Below, piece after piece: positions 16,514 through 24,739 of a stretch of 56,836 nucleotides of DNA (positions are counted from its first letter, which is position 1; the number at the start of each line of letters is the position of its first letter). A program made the translations under genes and the position numbers. The notes under the pieces are model-generated. The model saw only the letters and a program-made list of their open reading frames with translations. It did not search any database and was not told where the DNA came from. Source of the stretch: Verrucomicrobiota bacterium (lineage in GTDB: Bacteria > Verrucomicrobiota > Verrucomicrobiia > Chthoniobacterales > Terrimicrobiaceae); NCBI GenBank assembly GCA_018970255.1, contig JAGWWS010000019.1:1-56836 (forward strand). The letters are read 5' to 3'.

Positions 16514-17215
16514 ATGAGCTACACCATTTTCAGCAAATCCGCCGCCTTCCCCGTCGCCATCGGCGGATCGAAGATTGTGAAAACATTCCCCTCCGGGCTC
16601 GTCCTCGTCAGCCAGGAATACGCCGTCCCCCGCGGGCAGGAAGACACCTACGCCGCCGCCTTCGCCGTCGGCCAGCCCCTCGCCGTCGACAGCCCCGCCA
16701 TCGACGGGCTCTACATCTTCCCCGAGCCCGAGTGGCGCGACAGCGGCGACGGCTTCACCCGCCTCACCGTCTCCGCCTACGGCCGCAGCAAAATGCCATC
16801 GGCAAACTCTTTTGAACGAAATTCATTCAAAAACTCTTATTTATACATGCAGAGTTTTTTCCAAGGTCCCACAAGTTCATTATTAACAACCATTTCGTCT
16901 TCCTTTCCGGCAATCAGCGACACATTCACCCAGCGCGGCGTTTTTTTATCTTCCACCCCCCCCCCGCTGCAAAAACCCACCTCCGCCGCCCCGCTCGTTT
17001 TGCCAGGTCCCGCTTTTAACACGCCACTTGTCGCAGGCACGGTAGTCACAGGCTCTACTTTCCAACACGCAGGTCAGACTTGGGAACCCATCAAAACCAC
17101 ACACTTGGACATTTATTTAAACGGATACACGGTCACAAATTTCGGCACCTTCTCGGAATTTGTTGTCGTTTGGGAATCTTTTGCCCAAGTCGGAGATGGA
17201 TACCGGGTTGTGTAG
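16514..17215 (+). CDS. Minor tail protein, mosaic
   Basis: 233 residues. The first 95 are GC-rich and look like a tail-tip protein (IDGLYIFPEPEWRDSGDGFTRL). From about 16800 the DNA turns AT-rich and the sequence becomes Ser/Thr/Phe-rich, as in host-range regions. A run of ten C lies at 16956-16965 (codes PPP). No enzyme motif is seen. Confidence 0.65.
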   Translation: MSYTIFSKSAAFPVAIGGSKIVKTFPSGLVLVSQEYAVPRGQEDTYAAAFAVGQPLAVDSPAIDGLYIFPEPEWRDSGDGFTRLTVSAYGRSKMPSANSFERNSFKNSYLYMQSFFQGPTSSLLTTISSSFPAISDTFTQRGVFLSSTPPPLQKPTSAAPLVLPGPAFNTPLVAGTVVTGSTFQHAGQTWEPIKTTHLDIYLNGYTVTNFGTFSEFVVVWESFAQVGDGYRVV

Positions 17216-17217
17216 CC

Positions 17218-17613
17218 ATGCCTGCGAACCCTCCCATCGACTTCGAGGCACTCGCCAGATCCGGCGGCTCCCCGGCCACCGGCGGCTACCCCTACACCAT
17301 CAAGGCCGCCGACCTCATGCGGAACTTCGTCTATGCCTCCTTGGATACCGACGACAGCTTGGTCGAGACCACCAGCGGCCAGGGCGGCCACCAGCAGCGT
17401 CGGCTTAAAATCAGCCCCGGCACCGCCGCCGGCCAGCTCGCCGTGTGGGACGGCTCCCGCTGGGTTCCCACCCCCACGCCCACCTCCGCAAACACCATGC
17501 TCCTTTGGAACGGCACCGCCTGGACCTCCACACCCGCCCCGCCCTCCGCCGGCACCCATGTCCTCGGCTCAGTCGCAGGTCAAATACAATGGATGGAAAC
17601 AGAGGAATGCTAA
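17218..17613 (+). CDS. Small tail/fibre protein
   Basis: 131 residues. An N-terminal segment (IDFEALARSGGSPATGGYPYTIKAADLMRNF) is followed by short repeats resembling fibre stalk pieces (LAVWDGSRWVPTP; LLWNGTAWTSTP). Related phrases occur at 22908-23135 (TGTHTLKSIEGILTW compared with AGTHVLGSVAGQIQW). A receptor-binding accessory is likely. Confidence 0.55.
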   Translation: MPANPPIDFEALARSGGSPATGGYPYTIKAADLMRNFVYASLDTDDSLVETTSGQGGHQQRRLKISPGTAAGQLAVWDGSRWVPTPTPTSANTMLLWNGTAWTSTPAPPSAGTHVLGSVAGQIQWMETEEC

Positions 17614-18321
17614 GTGGCTACAATTAAAAAAAACGGAAACTTCATTCTTTTAAAAAGCGGCAAGGTGTCATGTAGTTGTTGTGCGGAGCCGTGCTGTATG
17701 TATCCGGCGCAGGCGCTGATAGACGGGCTTTATACGGTAGATGATTTGCCGGACGAGGTTCTTTTCAACGATGGATCAAGGCCGCCAACTATTTTGCAAA
17801 AAACATTAGATCCAGAATTGGTTGGAGGTGTTGGGTATCCGTGGCCTGAAGACGGCTCTGATGATGCTGGCATATATTTTATCGTTATAAATGACGGAAG
17901 CGATCCAATAACTTGGGCCTTTGGAGATGATCGCGGTGAAGGAAGTTTCCCTTGCCTTATTCAAGGAGATGGAAATCTCACTCCAAATAATAATTTATCT
18001 GAAGACCAATTCGCGGACACTTACACGATTACATATAACAGCGATATAACATGCGAAAGCGTGTCATCAACCGTTACTCGAGAATCATTGTGCGTGTGGA
18101 GGGGGATAGCTGATGATGGATCAACCATTACGCTGGAAATAGAATTTGGCAGCTTTAGCAATCTTTATGCTTGGACTACCAACGCCCCGAACTGCGGAGG
18201 TAACAAGCGGGGAATTGGAATGCCATTTGATCGATATAATAATCTCGGGAGATTAAACACTCCGCTGGGCAATTATGAGGACGAAATCACTCCAGGCTCA
18301 ATAATACATACTGTCTCATGA
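17614..18321 (+). CDS. AT-rich Cys-motif tail protein
   Basis: 235 residues from GTG 17614. The N-terminus has a Cys cluster (CSCCAEPCCMYPA), like a motif I recall from Verrucomicrobiota phage tail genes. The rest is Asp/Asn/Gly/Thr-rich with predicted strands, like a secreted or virion adhesin. Codon use is clearly more AT-rich than in its neighbours, which suggests recent transfer. Confidence 0.6.
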   Translation: MATIKKNGNFILLKSGKVSCSCCAEPCCMYPAQALIDGLYTVDDLPDEVLFNDGSRPPTILQKTLDPELVGGVGYPWPEDGSDDAGIYFIVINDGSDPITWAFGDDRGEGSFPCLIQGDGNLTPNNNLSEDQFADTYTITYNSDITCESVSSTVTRESLCVWRGIADDGSTITLEIEFGSFSNLYAWTTNAPNCGGNKRGIGMPFDRYNNLGRLNTPLGNYEDEITPGSIIHTVS

Positions 18322-18539
18322 CCTGCCCACATATCACCACCACGACTAAAGAATACAACTCCTGCGCGCTCGGACTCTACGGCGGCAAGCCCAGTCACGG
18401 CACATGCCAAGTTTGCATTGCAAAAGGCCAGAACAATCCCGAATATGCTAAACAGCTTTTTGCTAAATCCGAGCGCACCCACCCCAGTGACCTCCCGCGC
18501 GTGAGCGGGTGCTGCGACAGCGCCTTGCATTACCATTAG
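18318..18539 (+). CDS. Small Cys-rich protein
   Basis: 73 residues with six Cys and five His (MTCPHITTTTKEY, GTCQVCIAKGQNNPEYA, GCCDSALHYH), perhaps a zinc-binding fold. It is coupled by ATGA to the preceding gene and intermediate in composition. An inverted repeat (CTTCC/GGAAG, 18541-18565) follows the stop. Confidence 0.55.
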   Translation: MTCPHITTTTKEYNSCALGLYGGKPSHGTCQVCIAKGQNNPEYAKQLFAKSERTHPSDLPRVSGCCDSALHYH

Positions 18540-18596
18540 CCTTCCACGCGGAGCCGCGCGGAAGCCTGATTTGACACTCCGTGCCGCAGTAGCGGC

Positions 18597-19895
18597 ATGA
18601 AGTTTTTCATCGATCTCAGCAAAAAGCAGCTCATCAAGTCGGCGGCTTCGAATGTCGCCCTCGAGCGCATCGTGCTCAAGCGCCGCGACAGCCTCGCCGT
18701 CGAGGTCGTCTTCGTCAGCCGCAACTCCCTCGCCACCATGCCCGCGGGCACCACGGTCAGCGTCGCCCTCAAACGCACCTTCGCAGATACCAGCTTCCTC
18801 GCTTCGGCCTCCGGGACACCGCCCATCCTAAACCTCAACACGGTCCCCTTGGAGGCCCTCTTTACCGCCACCGCCCCCAGCGCCATCCCCGCCCTCCTCG
18901 AGATCCGCTGGACCGTGCCCGGCGAAACCACCCGCACCGCCACCCTCACCGCCGAAGTCCAGAACTCCGTCATCCTCGGCACCGAAGGCACCCCCGAAGC
19001 TGTCCCCGACCTCAAAGCCACCCAAACGGAAGCCCAAGCCGGAACGAACAACGAAAAGTGGATGACCCCGCTGCGCACCGCCCAAGCCATCGCCGCTTGG
19101 ATCGCCAGCAACCTCTCCTGGTCCACCCTCACCGGGAAGCCATCCACTTTTCCGCCTTCTGCCCACACGCACGCCACCAGCGAGGTCACCGGCCTCGACC
19201 AAAATCTCGCCTCCCTCGAAGCCGCCGATGCCGCCCTGGATGCACGGATCGACTACATCTCCGCCAACCTCGACCCCGCCGCGCTCGACTCCATCGCCGA
19301 AGCCGCCGCCAGCATCAACTCGCTCCAAAACCAGCTCGACACCCACACACACACAGCCGCCGATATCACCGACTTCGCCACCGCGGTCGTCGCCGTCTCC
19401 CCGCCGGTCGATTGGAGCAGCCTCACCGGCAAGCCCACCGAGTTCCCGCCCGAGGCGCACACGCACGCCACCAGCGAGGTCACCGGCCTCCAGACCGCCC
19501 TCGACGGCAAAGTCACAGCCTTCCGTCACTCTGATACGACCATGCCCGATCTCGCGCCAGCAGCCCTCGGATTGCGAGATAATGAAGAATTCGACACTGT
19601 CGCATTACAGTGTGACGGGGGTCTACTCCCTCAAAATAATCCTTGGCAAGTTCTCTTCCCCGACCAATTCCGCGACGCCATCTCCGCCGCCGACGCCGCC
19701 TCCCTCGGCACCCTCTCCCAGCAAAACGCCGACGCCGCCGCCATCACCGGCGGCACCGCCTATTTTGACACCCTCGAAGCAGCGACCGCCCACGCCGCCG
19801 CCGAAGGCACCCTCACCATTTCCGCCACCGGGGACATCCTCGGCAGCGGCACCAACCGCATCCTTGGTTTCATCGCCGGGGGAGCAACCTACTAA
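18597..19895 (+). CDS. Tail fibre protein
   Basis: 432 residues. The N-terminal 130 residues form a beta attachment domain (MKFFIDLSKKQLIKSAASNVALERIVLKR split across strands). Two fibre repeats contain THATSEVTGL at about 185 and 290. The C-terminus (LSQQNADAAAITGGTAYFD to GFIAGGATY) is shared with the fibre at 20358-22055. TTTGACAC and a TGCCGC/GCGGCA hairpin precede ATG 18597. Confidence 0.75.
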   Translation: MKFFIDLSKKQLIKSAASNVALERIVLKRRDSLAVEVVFVSRNSLATMPAGTTVSVALKRTFADTSFLASASGTPPILNLNTVPLEALFTATAPSAIPALLEIRWTVPGETTRTATLTAEVQNSVILGTEGTPEAVPDLKATQTEAQAGTNNEKWMTPLRTAQAIAAWIASNLSWSTLTGKPSTFPPSAHTHATSEVTGLDQNLASLEAADAALDARIDYISANLDPAALDSIAEAAASINSLQNQLDTHTHTAADITDFATAVVAVSPPVDWSSLTGKPTEFPPEAHTHATSEVTGLQTALDGKVTAFRHSDTTMPDLAPAALGLRDNEEFDTVALQCDGGLLPQNNPWQVLFPDQFRDAISAADAASLGTLSQQNADAAAITGGTAYFDTLEAATAHAAAEGTLTISATGDILGSGTNRILGFIAGGATY

Positions 19896-19914
19896 CACCA
19901 CCACATACCACCAC

Positions 19915-20307
19915 ATGATCAACAAAACCCTCGGCATCCTTGCCATCACCCTCGCCGCCCTCGGCACCGTCAGCGCCCAGCAGGCACCCCTGCTCATCAC
20001 CACCTCCCCCACGCTAGCCAGCATCCGCATGGGCCAGCCCGCCAGCCTCACCCTCAGCGTGCGCGGCGGCACCCCGCCCTACACCTGGAGCCTGGAGAGC
20101 GGCAAGCTCAACGGCCTCACCCTCACCCCCGCAGGCCAGATCATCGGCTACCCCGGCTCCCGCGACACCCTCACCATCAAAGCCGTCGCCACCGACAGCA
20201 CCGCGCCCACCCGCATCTCCACCGCCCGCATCTTCAAGCTCTCCATCCTCCCCGCCCTGAGCACGAACTCCACCGGCAACTTCACCTCCAGCAACTCCAC
20301 CAACTAA
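19915..20307 (+). CDS. Secreted Ig-like protein
   Basis: 130 residues with a clear signal peptide (MINKTLGILAITLAALGTVSA, split before AQQ). The body is one putative Ig-fold module of the He_PIG type (GTPPYTWSLESGKLNGLTL, AGQIIGYPG, DTLTIKAVATD). An exported Ig protein between two fibre genes may alter the lysogen surface or bind carbohydrate; this is inferred. Confidence 0.65.
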   Translation: MINKTLGILAITLAALGTVSAQQAPLLITTSPTLASIRMGQPASLTLSVRGGTPPYTWSLESGKLNGLTLTPAGQIIGYPGSRDTLTIKAVATDSTAPTRISTARIFKLSILPALSTNSTGNFTSSNSTN

Positions 20308-20357
20308 CCCTTTCCACCAAGGAAAAACCAACCACCACAACCAAATAACACACCACT

Positions 20358-22055
20358 ATGGCACTCCCAACTGATCCAATCCGCTTCCGCCAACGCCACC
20401 GCCTCAATGATGGCATCAACCAACCCGGCGCACCCGTCGATGGCCTCACAGCCGAGCTCACCATCGACATGCCAGGCGAAATCATCTACGCCGGTTTCGG
20501 TGACGATGGCGAAGGCAACGCCACCACCCAAGTCCCCATCGGCGGCGCAGGCCACTTCGCCACGAAAGCCTACGCCGAAGGCCTCTCCGAAGCCGTCCAG
20601 GAAAACCTCGATGCCGAAGTCAGCGCCCGCACCTCCGCCATCGACACCCTCACCAACCGTGTCGCCAATATCGAGAGCAATGTCGATCCCGAGGCCCTCG
20701 ACTCGCTGACAGAAGTCGTCTCCGCCTTCCAAAGCGCGGACAACACCCTCAACGGAGCCATCACCAGCCTCGCCGAGAGCGCATCCTCTGCTTTGGCCGC
20801 CGAAGCCGCCACACGCGCTTCCGCCGATAGCGATCTCCAAGACGCCATCGACGCCGAGGCCGCCACACGCGCCTCCGCCGACACCACCCTCACTCAAAAC
20901 CTCGCCTCCGAAGTCAGCGCCCGCCAATCGGCCGTCTCCGACGAAGCCGCCGCCCGCGCCGCAGCCGACCTCGTTTTGGAGACAGCCATCACCGAGGAGA
21001 TCGCAGACCGCGAAGCCGCCATCTCCGCCGAAGCCGCCGCCCGTGCCGCCGCCATCAGCGCCGAGACCTCCGCTCGCACCGCAGCCGACACCGCACTCCA
21101 GACGGCCATCACCGCCGAAGAGACCGCCCGCATCGCCGCCGACTCCACCCTCACCACCGCCATTGCGGATGAGGCCACAGCCCGCGCCGCCGCCATCACC
21201 TCCGAAGCCAGCACCCGTGCCGCCGCCGACACCGCCCTGCAAACCTCCCTCACCAGCGAGGCCAGCACCCGCGCCGCAGCCGACACCGCGCTCCAGACCG
21301 CCCTCACAGCGGAAGAGACCGCCCGCATCGCCGCAGATACCGCCCTCGGCCAGCGCATCGACAATGTGTTGAGCAATGTGGACGGAGCCGCCCTCGATAG
21401 CTTGACCGAAGTCGTCACCGCCTTCCAAGCCGCCGATGCGAACTTGAACGGAGCGATCACCTCCCTGGCATCCAGCGCCTCCAGCGCCCTCGCCACCGAG
21501 ACCGCCGCCCGCACCGCCGCCGATACGGCCCTCACCGCATCCATCGCCTCCGAGGCATCCACCCGCGCCACAGCCATCTCCGCCGTCGAGGCCAGCCTCG
21601 CCAGCGAAGCCAGCACCCGCGCCAGCGCCGTCAGCACCTTGGAAGCCTCCATCGCCTCCGAGACCAGCGCCCGTCAGGCCGCCATCACCGCCGTCGAGAG
21701 CAGCCTCGCCAGCGAGACATCCGCCCGCGAGAGCGCCGATAGCGATCTCTCCGGTCGCCTCGACACCGCCGAGAGCACCCTCGCCGACCACGAAACCCGG
21801 CTCGACAACGCCGAAACCACCATCGCGGGTCTCGGCACCCTCAGCACGCAGAATGCCGATGCCGTTGCAATCACTGGAGGCACTGCCACCCTCGACAGCC
21901 TCGAAGTCGGCCAGGCCAATGCTGCTGTGAACGCCGCCGCCACCATCAACGCCGATGGCAGCGCCTCGTTCACCAACCTCATCCTCTCCGGCAACCTCAC
22001 CGGCTCCGGCACCTCCGTGCTCACCGGCTTCGTCATCGGAGGCCAGACCTACTAA
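20358..22055 (+). CDS. Long tail fibre with coiled-coil repeats
   Basis: 565 residues. The N-terminus (ALPTDPIRFRQRHRLNDGI) should bind the tail. Residues about 75-480 are a long stalk of repeats such as AEAATRASAD, SAEAAARAAA and TSEASTRAAADTALQT. The C-terminus matches that of the fibre at 18597 (LSTQNADAVAITGG to GFVIGGQTY). The DNA of the stalk is a degenerate direct repeat and a likely recombination hot spot. Confidence 0.8.
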   Translation: MALPTDPIRFRQRHRLNDGINQPGAPVDGLTAELTIDMPGEIIYAGFGDDGEGNATTQVPIGGAGHFATKAYAEGLSEAVQENLDAEVSARTSAIDTLTNRVANIESNVDPEALDSLTEVVSAFQSADNTLNGAITSLAESASSALAAEAATRASADSDLQDAIDAEAATRASADTTLTQNLASEVSARQSAVSDEAAARAAADLVLETAITEEIADREAAISAEAAARAAAISAETSARTAADTALQTAITAEETARIAADSTLTTAIADEATARAAAITSEASTRAAADTALQTSLTSEASTRAAADTALQTALTAEETARIAADTALGQRIDNVLSNVDGAALDSLTEVVTAFQAADANLNGAITSLASSASSALATETAARTAADTALTASIASEASTRATAISAVEASLASEASTRASAVSTLEASIASETSARQAAITAVESSLASETSARESADSDLSGRLDTAESTLADHETRLDNAETTIAGLGTLSTQNADAVAITGGTATLDSLEVGQANAAVNAAATINADGSASFTNLILSGNLTGSGTSVLTGFVIGGQTY

Positions 22056-22073
22056 CCCGTAAATAAACCCACC

Positions 22074-22103
22074 GCCGGGGGCGGGAATCACCCCGCCCCC
22101 GGC
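22074..22103. terminator. Strong GC stem-loop after fibre gene
   Basis: GCCGGGGGCGGG (22074-22085) pairs perfectly with CCCGCCCCCGGC (22092-22103). No T tract follows, so it may be Rho-dependent or an RNA-stabilising end rather than an intrinsic terminator. Confidence 0.45.
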
Positions 22104-22145
22104 ACCCTTAAAAACCACCTCAACACCTAAACACACATCACTCCT

Positions 22146-22904
22146 ATGCCAAACTACATCAAACTCGGAAACCTCCGCATCGAAATCCCAGAGCCCGCCA
22201 ACAACGGAGGAGGCGGCGGTGGCGGCGGAAGCTCCAGCCTCCTCACCGGCCTCCTCGCCTTTTACAACCTGAGCGATCTCACCGATGCTTCAGGCAACGG
22301 CAACACGCTCACCAATAATGGAATCAGTTTCTCAGCCGGTAAAATTGGGAATGCTGCAAATGGCGGTTCTGGTTCCCAATATCTCACAGCCGCAAATCTG
22401 ACTCTCGGCAACCTGTCTGCTTTGACGGTTACTTTTTGGACAAACCATCAAGACAAAACAGGAGGCGATCTTCTTGATGAGATTTTTGGGGCTTGGTATG
22501 GCGGATCAAATCCGTTTTTGCTTGCCTTCGGAGGATTCGGTCAGTATCAAGCCATTGGAGTCAATACCCTCGGTGTTGGGTTAAAGACCAGTTCCGGTAT
22601 GAAGTTTCACTGGGACACAACTCCCCGAACAACAAATGCTTGGAGATTTGTCGCAGCTAAATTTGTTGCTGATGACGCAGTCAGCATCAAAACAAATAAC
22701 GAAGCTTGGTTGTCTTCCAGTGTCTCTGGAGGGCCACTCTCTCCGCAAATACAACCTGTTCGTATCCTCGATGGCGGAGACAACCAAGGGTTGCGCTCTC
22801 CAAGCCAACTCGATGCCCTCGGTATCTGGAACCGCGCCCTCACAGACGCCGAAGTCACCGAACTCTACAACGCCGGAGCGGGCAAAGAGCACCCCTTCGC
22901 GTAA
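22146..22904 (+). CDS. LamG/concanavalin-like tail protein
   Basis: 252 residues. A short N-terminal part (MPNYIKLGNLRIEIP) and a Gly8 hinge lead into a LamG-like sugar-binding domain (GLLAFYNLSDLTDASGNGN, SLSALTVTFW-type strands, LDALGIWNRALTDAEVTELYN). The domain DNA (about 22270-22800) is AT-rich compared with both ends, so it was probably swapped in. It probably binds surface glycans. Confidence 0.7.
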   Translation: MPNYIKLGNLRIEIPEPANNGGGGGGGGSSSLLTGLLAFYNLSDLTDASGNGNTLTNNGISFSAGKIGNAANGGSGSQYLTAANLTLGNLSALTVTFWTNHQDKTGGDLLDEIFGAWYGGSNPFLLAFGGFGQYQAIGVNTLGVGLKTSSGMKFHWDTTPRTTNAWRFVAAKFVADDAVSIKTNNEAWLSSSVSGGPLSPQIQPVRILDGGDNQGLRSPSQLDALGIWNRALTDAEVTELYNAGAGKEHPFA

Positions 22905-22907
22905 CCA

Positions 22908-23135
22908 ATGGACCTCGGGCACATACTGCCCCTCACATCCTCCGTCGCCGGGCGAACCCCGGCGGCGGACATGTGGTTGGAGAACGAGATCGCGGTCAAC
23001 ACCGCCGACGGCCTCCTTTTCCAAAAAATCAACGGCCAGCCCGTCGTCATCTCCCGCCGCATCCCCGCCCCGCCCCCCACCGGCACCCACACCCTCAAAT
23101 CGATCGAAGGAATCCTCACATGGGTCGCCGACTAA
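22908..23135 (+). CDS. Small tail-associated protein
   Basis: 75 residues (MDLGHILPLTSSVAGRTP). The ending TGTHTLKSIEGILTWVAD resembles the end of the protein at 17218-17613, so the two may share a fibre-attachment piece. It overlaps the next gene by 16 bases. Confidence 0.5.
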   Translation: MDLGHILPLTSSVAGRTPAADMWLENEIAVNTADGLLFQKINGQPVVISRRIPAPPPTGTHTLKSIEGILTWVAD

Positions 23136-23494
23136 TTCTCCTCCTCACCGCCAGCCTCACGCTCGCCGCCTGCGCCCTGCCGCCCGCGCCCGAGCCGGAA
23201 TTCGCGGGGGTTTACCGCAACGCCTGCCTCCCAGAGGCGATCGCCATGTCGCAGAGCCTCAAACGCCACGGCATCGAAGCGAGAGTCTTGGGCATCTACA
23301 CGCCCACATGGGGCCACGCCGTCACCACCTACCTCTACCCACCGGGGCAAAACCGTTTGTGGGCCTGGGACAGCACCTGGAAATCCCTCCGCCTCCGCGC
23401 TTGGACGAACGACGCCGACTCCATCGCCCGCGCCTGGCTCGCCTCCACCCACCCCGGCACCCAGCTCCGCACCGCCACTTTTCTTGACCAATGA
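23120..23494 (+). CDS. Lipoprotein with cysteine-peptidase-like triad
   Basis: 124 residues. A lipoprotein signal ends in the lipobox LAAC (about residue 17). The mature part contains NACLPEAIAMSQSL, a glycine-flanked His (TWGHAVTTYLY) and WAWDSTW. That order C-H-D, with an invariant-looking C near the start, resembles transglutaminase/NlpC-like cysteine peptidases. Being first in the lysis cassette, it may act on peptidoglycan or on superinfecting phage. The function is inferred and the family not certain. Confidence 0.55.
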   Translation: MGRRLILLLTASLTLAACALPPAPEPEFAGVYRNACLPEAIAMSQSLKRHGIEARVLGIYTPTWGHAVTTYLYPPGQNRLWAWDSTWKSLRLRAWTNDADSIARAWLASTHPGTQLRTATFLDQ

Positions 23495-23757
23495 GCTACG
23501 AAACCGTCCGCAACAAACCTGGCGTGCGAATGTCCATCGGCGAAGCCATCGCCGCCCTCGCCCTGGTCTGCACCATCTTCGGCTTGAGCCAGTCCCTTTT
23601 CATCCTGCCCGAAAAGGTCCGCGCCGTCGAAGTCCTCAACGAAAAGCAAGACCAGCGCATCATGGGCATGGAAGCCCTCGCCGCCGAGCGCGCCGAAACC
23701 CTCGCCCGCATCGACGAGCGCACCAAGCGCATCGAAGCCGCGCTCACCCCCCGGTAG
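23491..23757 (+). CDS. Holin/spanin-like membrane protein
   Basis: 88 residues. One membrane segment (AIAALALVCTIFGLSQSLFI) is followed by a charged helix (NEKQDQRIMGMEALAAERAE) that would be periplasmic or cytoplasmic coiled coil. It lies in the lysis cassette and is ATGA-coupled to the lipoprotein. An inner-membrane spanin or class of holin are both possible. Confidence 0.55.
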   Translation: MSYETVRNKPGVRMSIGEAIAALALVCTIFGLSQSLFILPEKVRAVEVLNEKQDQRIMGMEALAAERAETLARIDERTKRIEAALTPR

Positions 23758-23781
23758 TCTTTTGACACCCGCCGGAGAGTG

Positions 23782-23949
23782 ATGAAACTCATCCTCGCCC
23801 GGCTCAAAGAGCCCTCCACCATCCGCGGCCTCGCCATCCTCCTCGGCCTGGCCGGCATCAACCTCGAGCCCTCCCAGGTCAACGCCATCAGCGCGGCCAC
23901 GGTCGCAGTCCTCGGCCTCGTCGAGGTCTTCCGCAAAGAAAAAAAATGA
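23782..23949 (+). CDS. Small holin-like protein
   Basis: 55 residues: MKLILARLKEPSTIRGLAIL, then hydrophobic helices (LLGLAGINLEPSQVNAISAA; TVAVLGLVEVF) and a Lys-rich end. Similar short EPST-start proteins occur beside endolysins in other phages, which is from memory. ATG 23782 is 21 bases after TTTGACAC. The stop overlaps the next start. Confidence 0.6.
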   Translation: MKLILARLKEPSTIRGLAILLGLAGINLEPSQVNAISAATVAVLGLVEVFRKEKK

Positions 23950-24095
23950 GGTCCCTGCTCGGCACCCTCCTCGCCGCAGCCTTCCTTGCCCTCGCCCTCG
24001 CATTCCTCACCGGCTGCGAAACCCTGCGCGTCGGCTTCACCACCGACTTCGGCACCTTCAGCTACGAGCTTCCCAAGCCCCGCCCCGGCAAATGA
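23946..24095 (+). CDS. Small lipoprotein, Rz1-like position
   Basis: 49 residues with a lipoprotein signal (hydrophobic LLAAAFLALALAFLTGC, lipobox LTGC) and a short mature part (ETLRVGFTTDFGTFSYELPK). Coupled on both sides (ATGA), between the holin-like gene and the amidase. By place it could be an outer-membrane spanin; it lacks the Pro-rich tract of classic Rz1. Confidence 0.6.
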   Translation: MRSLLGTLLAAAFLALALAFLTGCETLRVGFTTDFGTFSYELPKPRPGK

Positions 24096-24721
24096 TCTTC
24101 GCCTGGCTTCAACGCATTTTTGGAGGGACGCCCTCCGTGGCGTCCGCCAAGCCCCGCACCACCCCGCCGCCGCCCGCCCCGCCCACCGCGCACCCTGCGC
24201 CCCCTGCGCAATCCCCCATCCGCCATCCGTCCTCGGCGGCCACGCCGCCCCACTACCAGCAAACCAACAAACGCACGCCGAACCTCAGCCCCGGCCGCAC
24301 CATTAAGCCCACCCACATCATCCTCCACCACACCGACGGCGCCTACGCCGGATCCGTCGCCTGGTGCCTGGACCCCGTCAGCCGCGTCAGCTACCACTGC
24401 ATAGTTTCGCAGCTCGGCAAACGCACCGTCCTCGCCCTCCCCACCCAGCGCACCTGGCACGCAGGCAAATCCTCTTGGCAAGGCCGCCCCGACGCCAACT
24501 CCTGGTCCATCGGCATCGCCTTTGAAGGCAACACCTACATCAGCCCCCCCAGCCCCGCCGCCATCCTCTCCGCCGTCGAATACCTCCTCCCCATCATCGA
24601 AGACCACAAAATCCCATTGGCAAACCTCCTCCGCCACGCCGATGTCGCGCCCGGGCGCAAAGACGATTGCAGCCCCGCCGCCCACCTCGCCCTGGTGACC
24701 GCCCTCAAGCGCATCGTTTGA
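24092..24721 (+). CDS. N-acetylmuramoyl-L-alanine amidase (endolysin)
   Basis: 209 residues. An N-terminal Pro-rich tail (about 20-60) precedes an Amidase_2 (PGRP-like) domain. Expected zinc ligands are visible: HH in IILHHTDG (79-80), TWHAG, and the late RHADVAPGRKDDCSP, in which H and a C/D-rich loop complete the site. It should cut the amide bond between MurNAc and the stem peptide. Codons 11-19 (GGTPSVASA) are encoded by a host-style repeat. Confidence 0.88.
   Translation: MIFAWLQRIFGGTPSVASAKPRTTPPPPAPPTAHPAPPAQSPIRHPSSAATPPHYQQTNKRTPNLSPGRTIKPTHIILHHTDGAYAGSVAWCLDPVSRVSYHCIVSQLGKRTVLALPTQRTWHAGKSSWQGRPDANSWSIGIAFEGNTYISPPSPAAILSAVEYLLPIIEDHKIPLANLLRHADVAPGRKDDCSPAAHLALVTALKRIV
24122..24145. 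repeat. Host-style hairpin repeat inside endolysin
   Basis: GGACGCC (24126-24132) pairs with GGCGTCC (24139-24145) around CTCCGT, and GGAGGG/CCCTCC offers a rival stem. I recall this element, translating as GGTPSVAS, as a common palindrome of Verrucomicrobiota chromosomes. Here it is translated in frame. Confidence 0.5.
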
Positions 24722-24739
24722 CACCCGCACCCTCATCGC

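Noticed and set aside
20800-21730. Repeated short units that might be a CRISPR array
   Set aside because: The units are degenerate, lie in frame in a fibre stalk, have no constant repeat-spacer lengths, and no cas genes are nearby (the Cas4-like nuclease belongs to the recombination set).
16800-22900. A diversity-generating retroelement in the fibre region
   Set aside because: No reverse transcriptase and no template/variable repeat pair with A-specific changes were seen.
11400-24724. TTTGACA as ordinary sigma-70 promoters for each gene
   Set aside because: The start codon lies where a -10 box should be, and several copies include the upstream stop codon; a promoter for the adjacent gene is unlikely.
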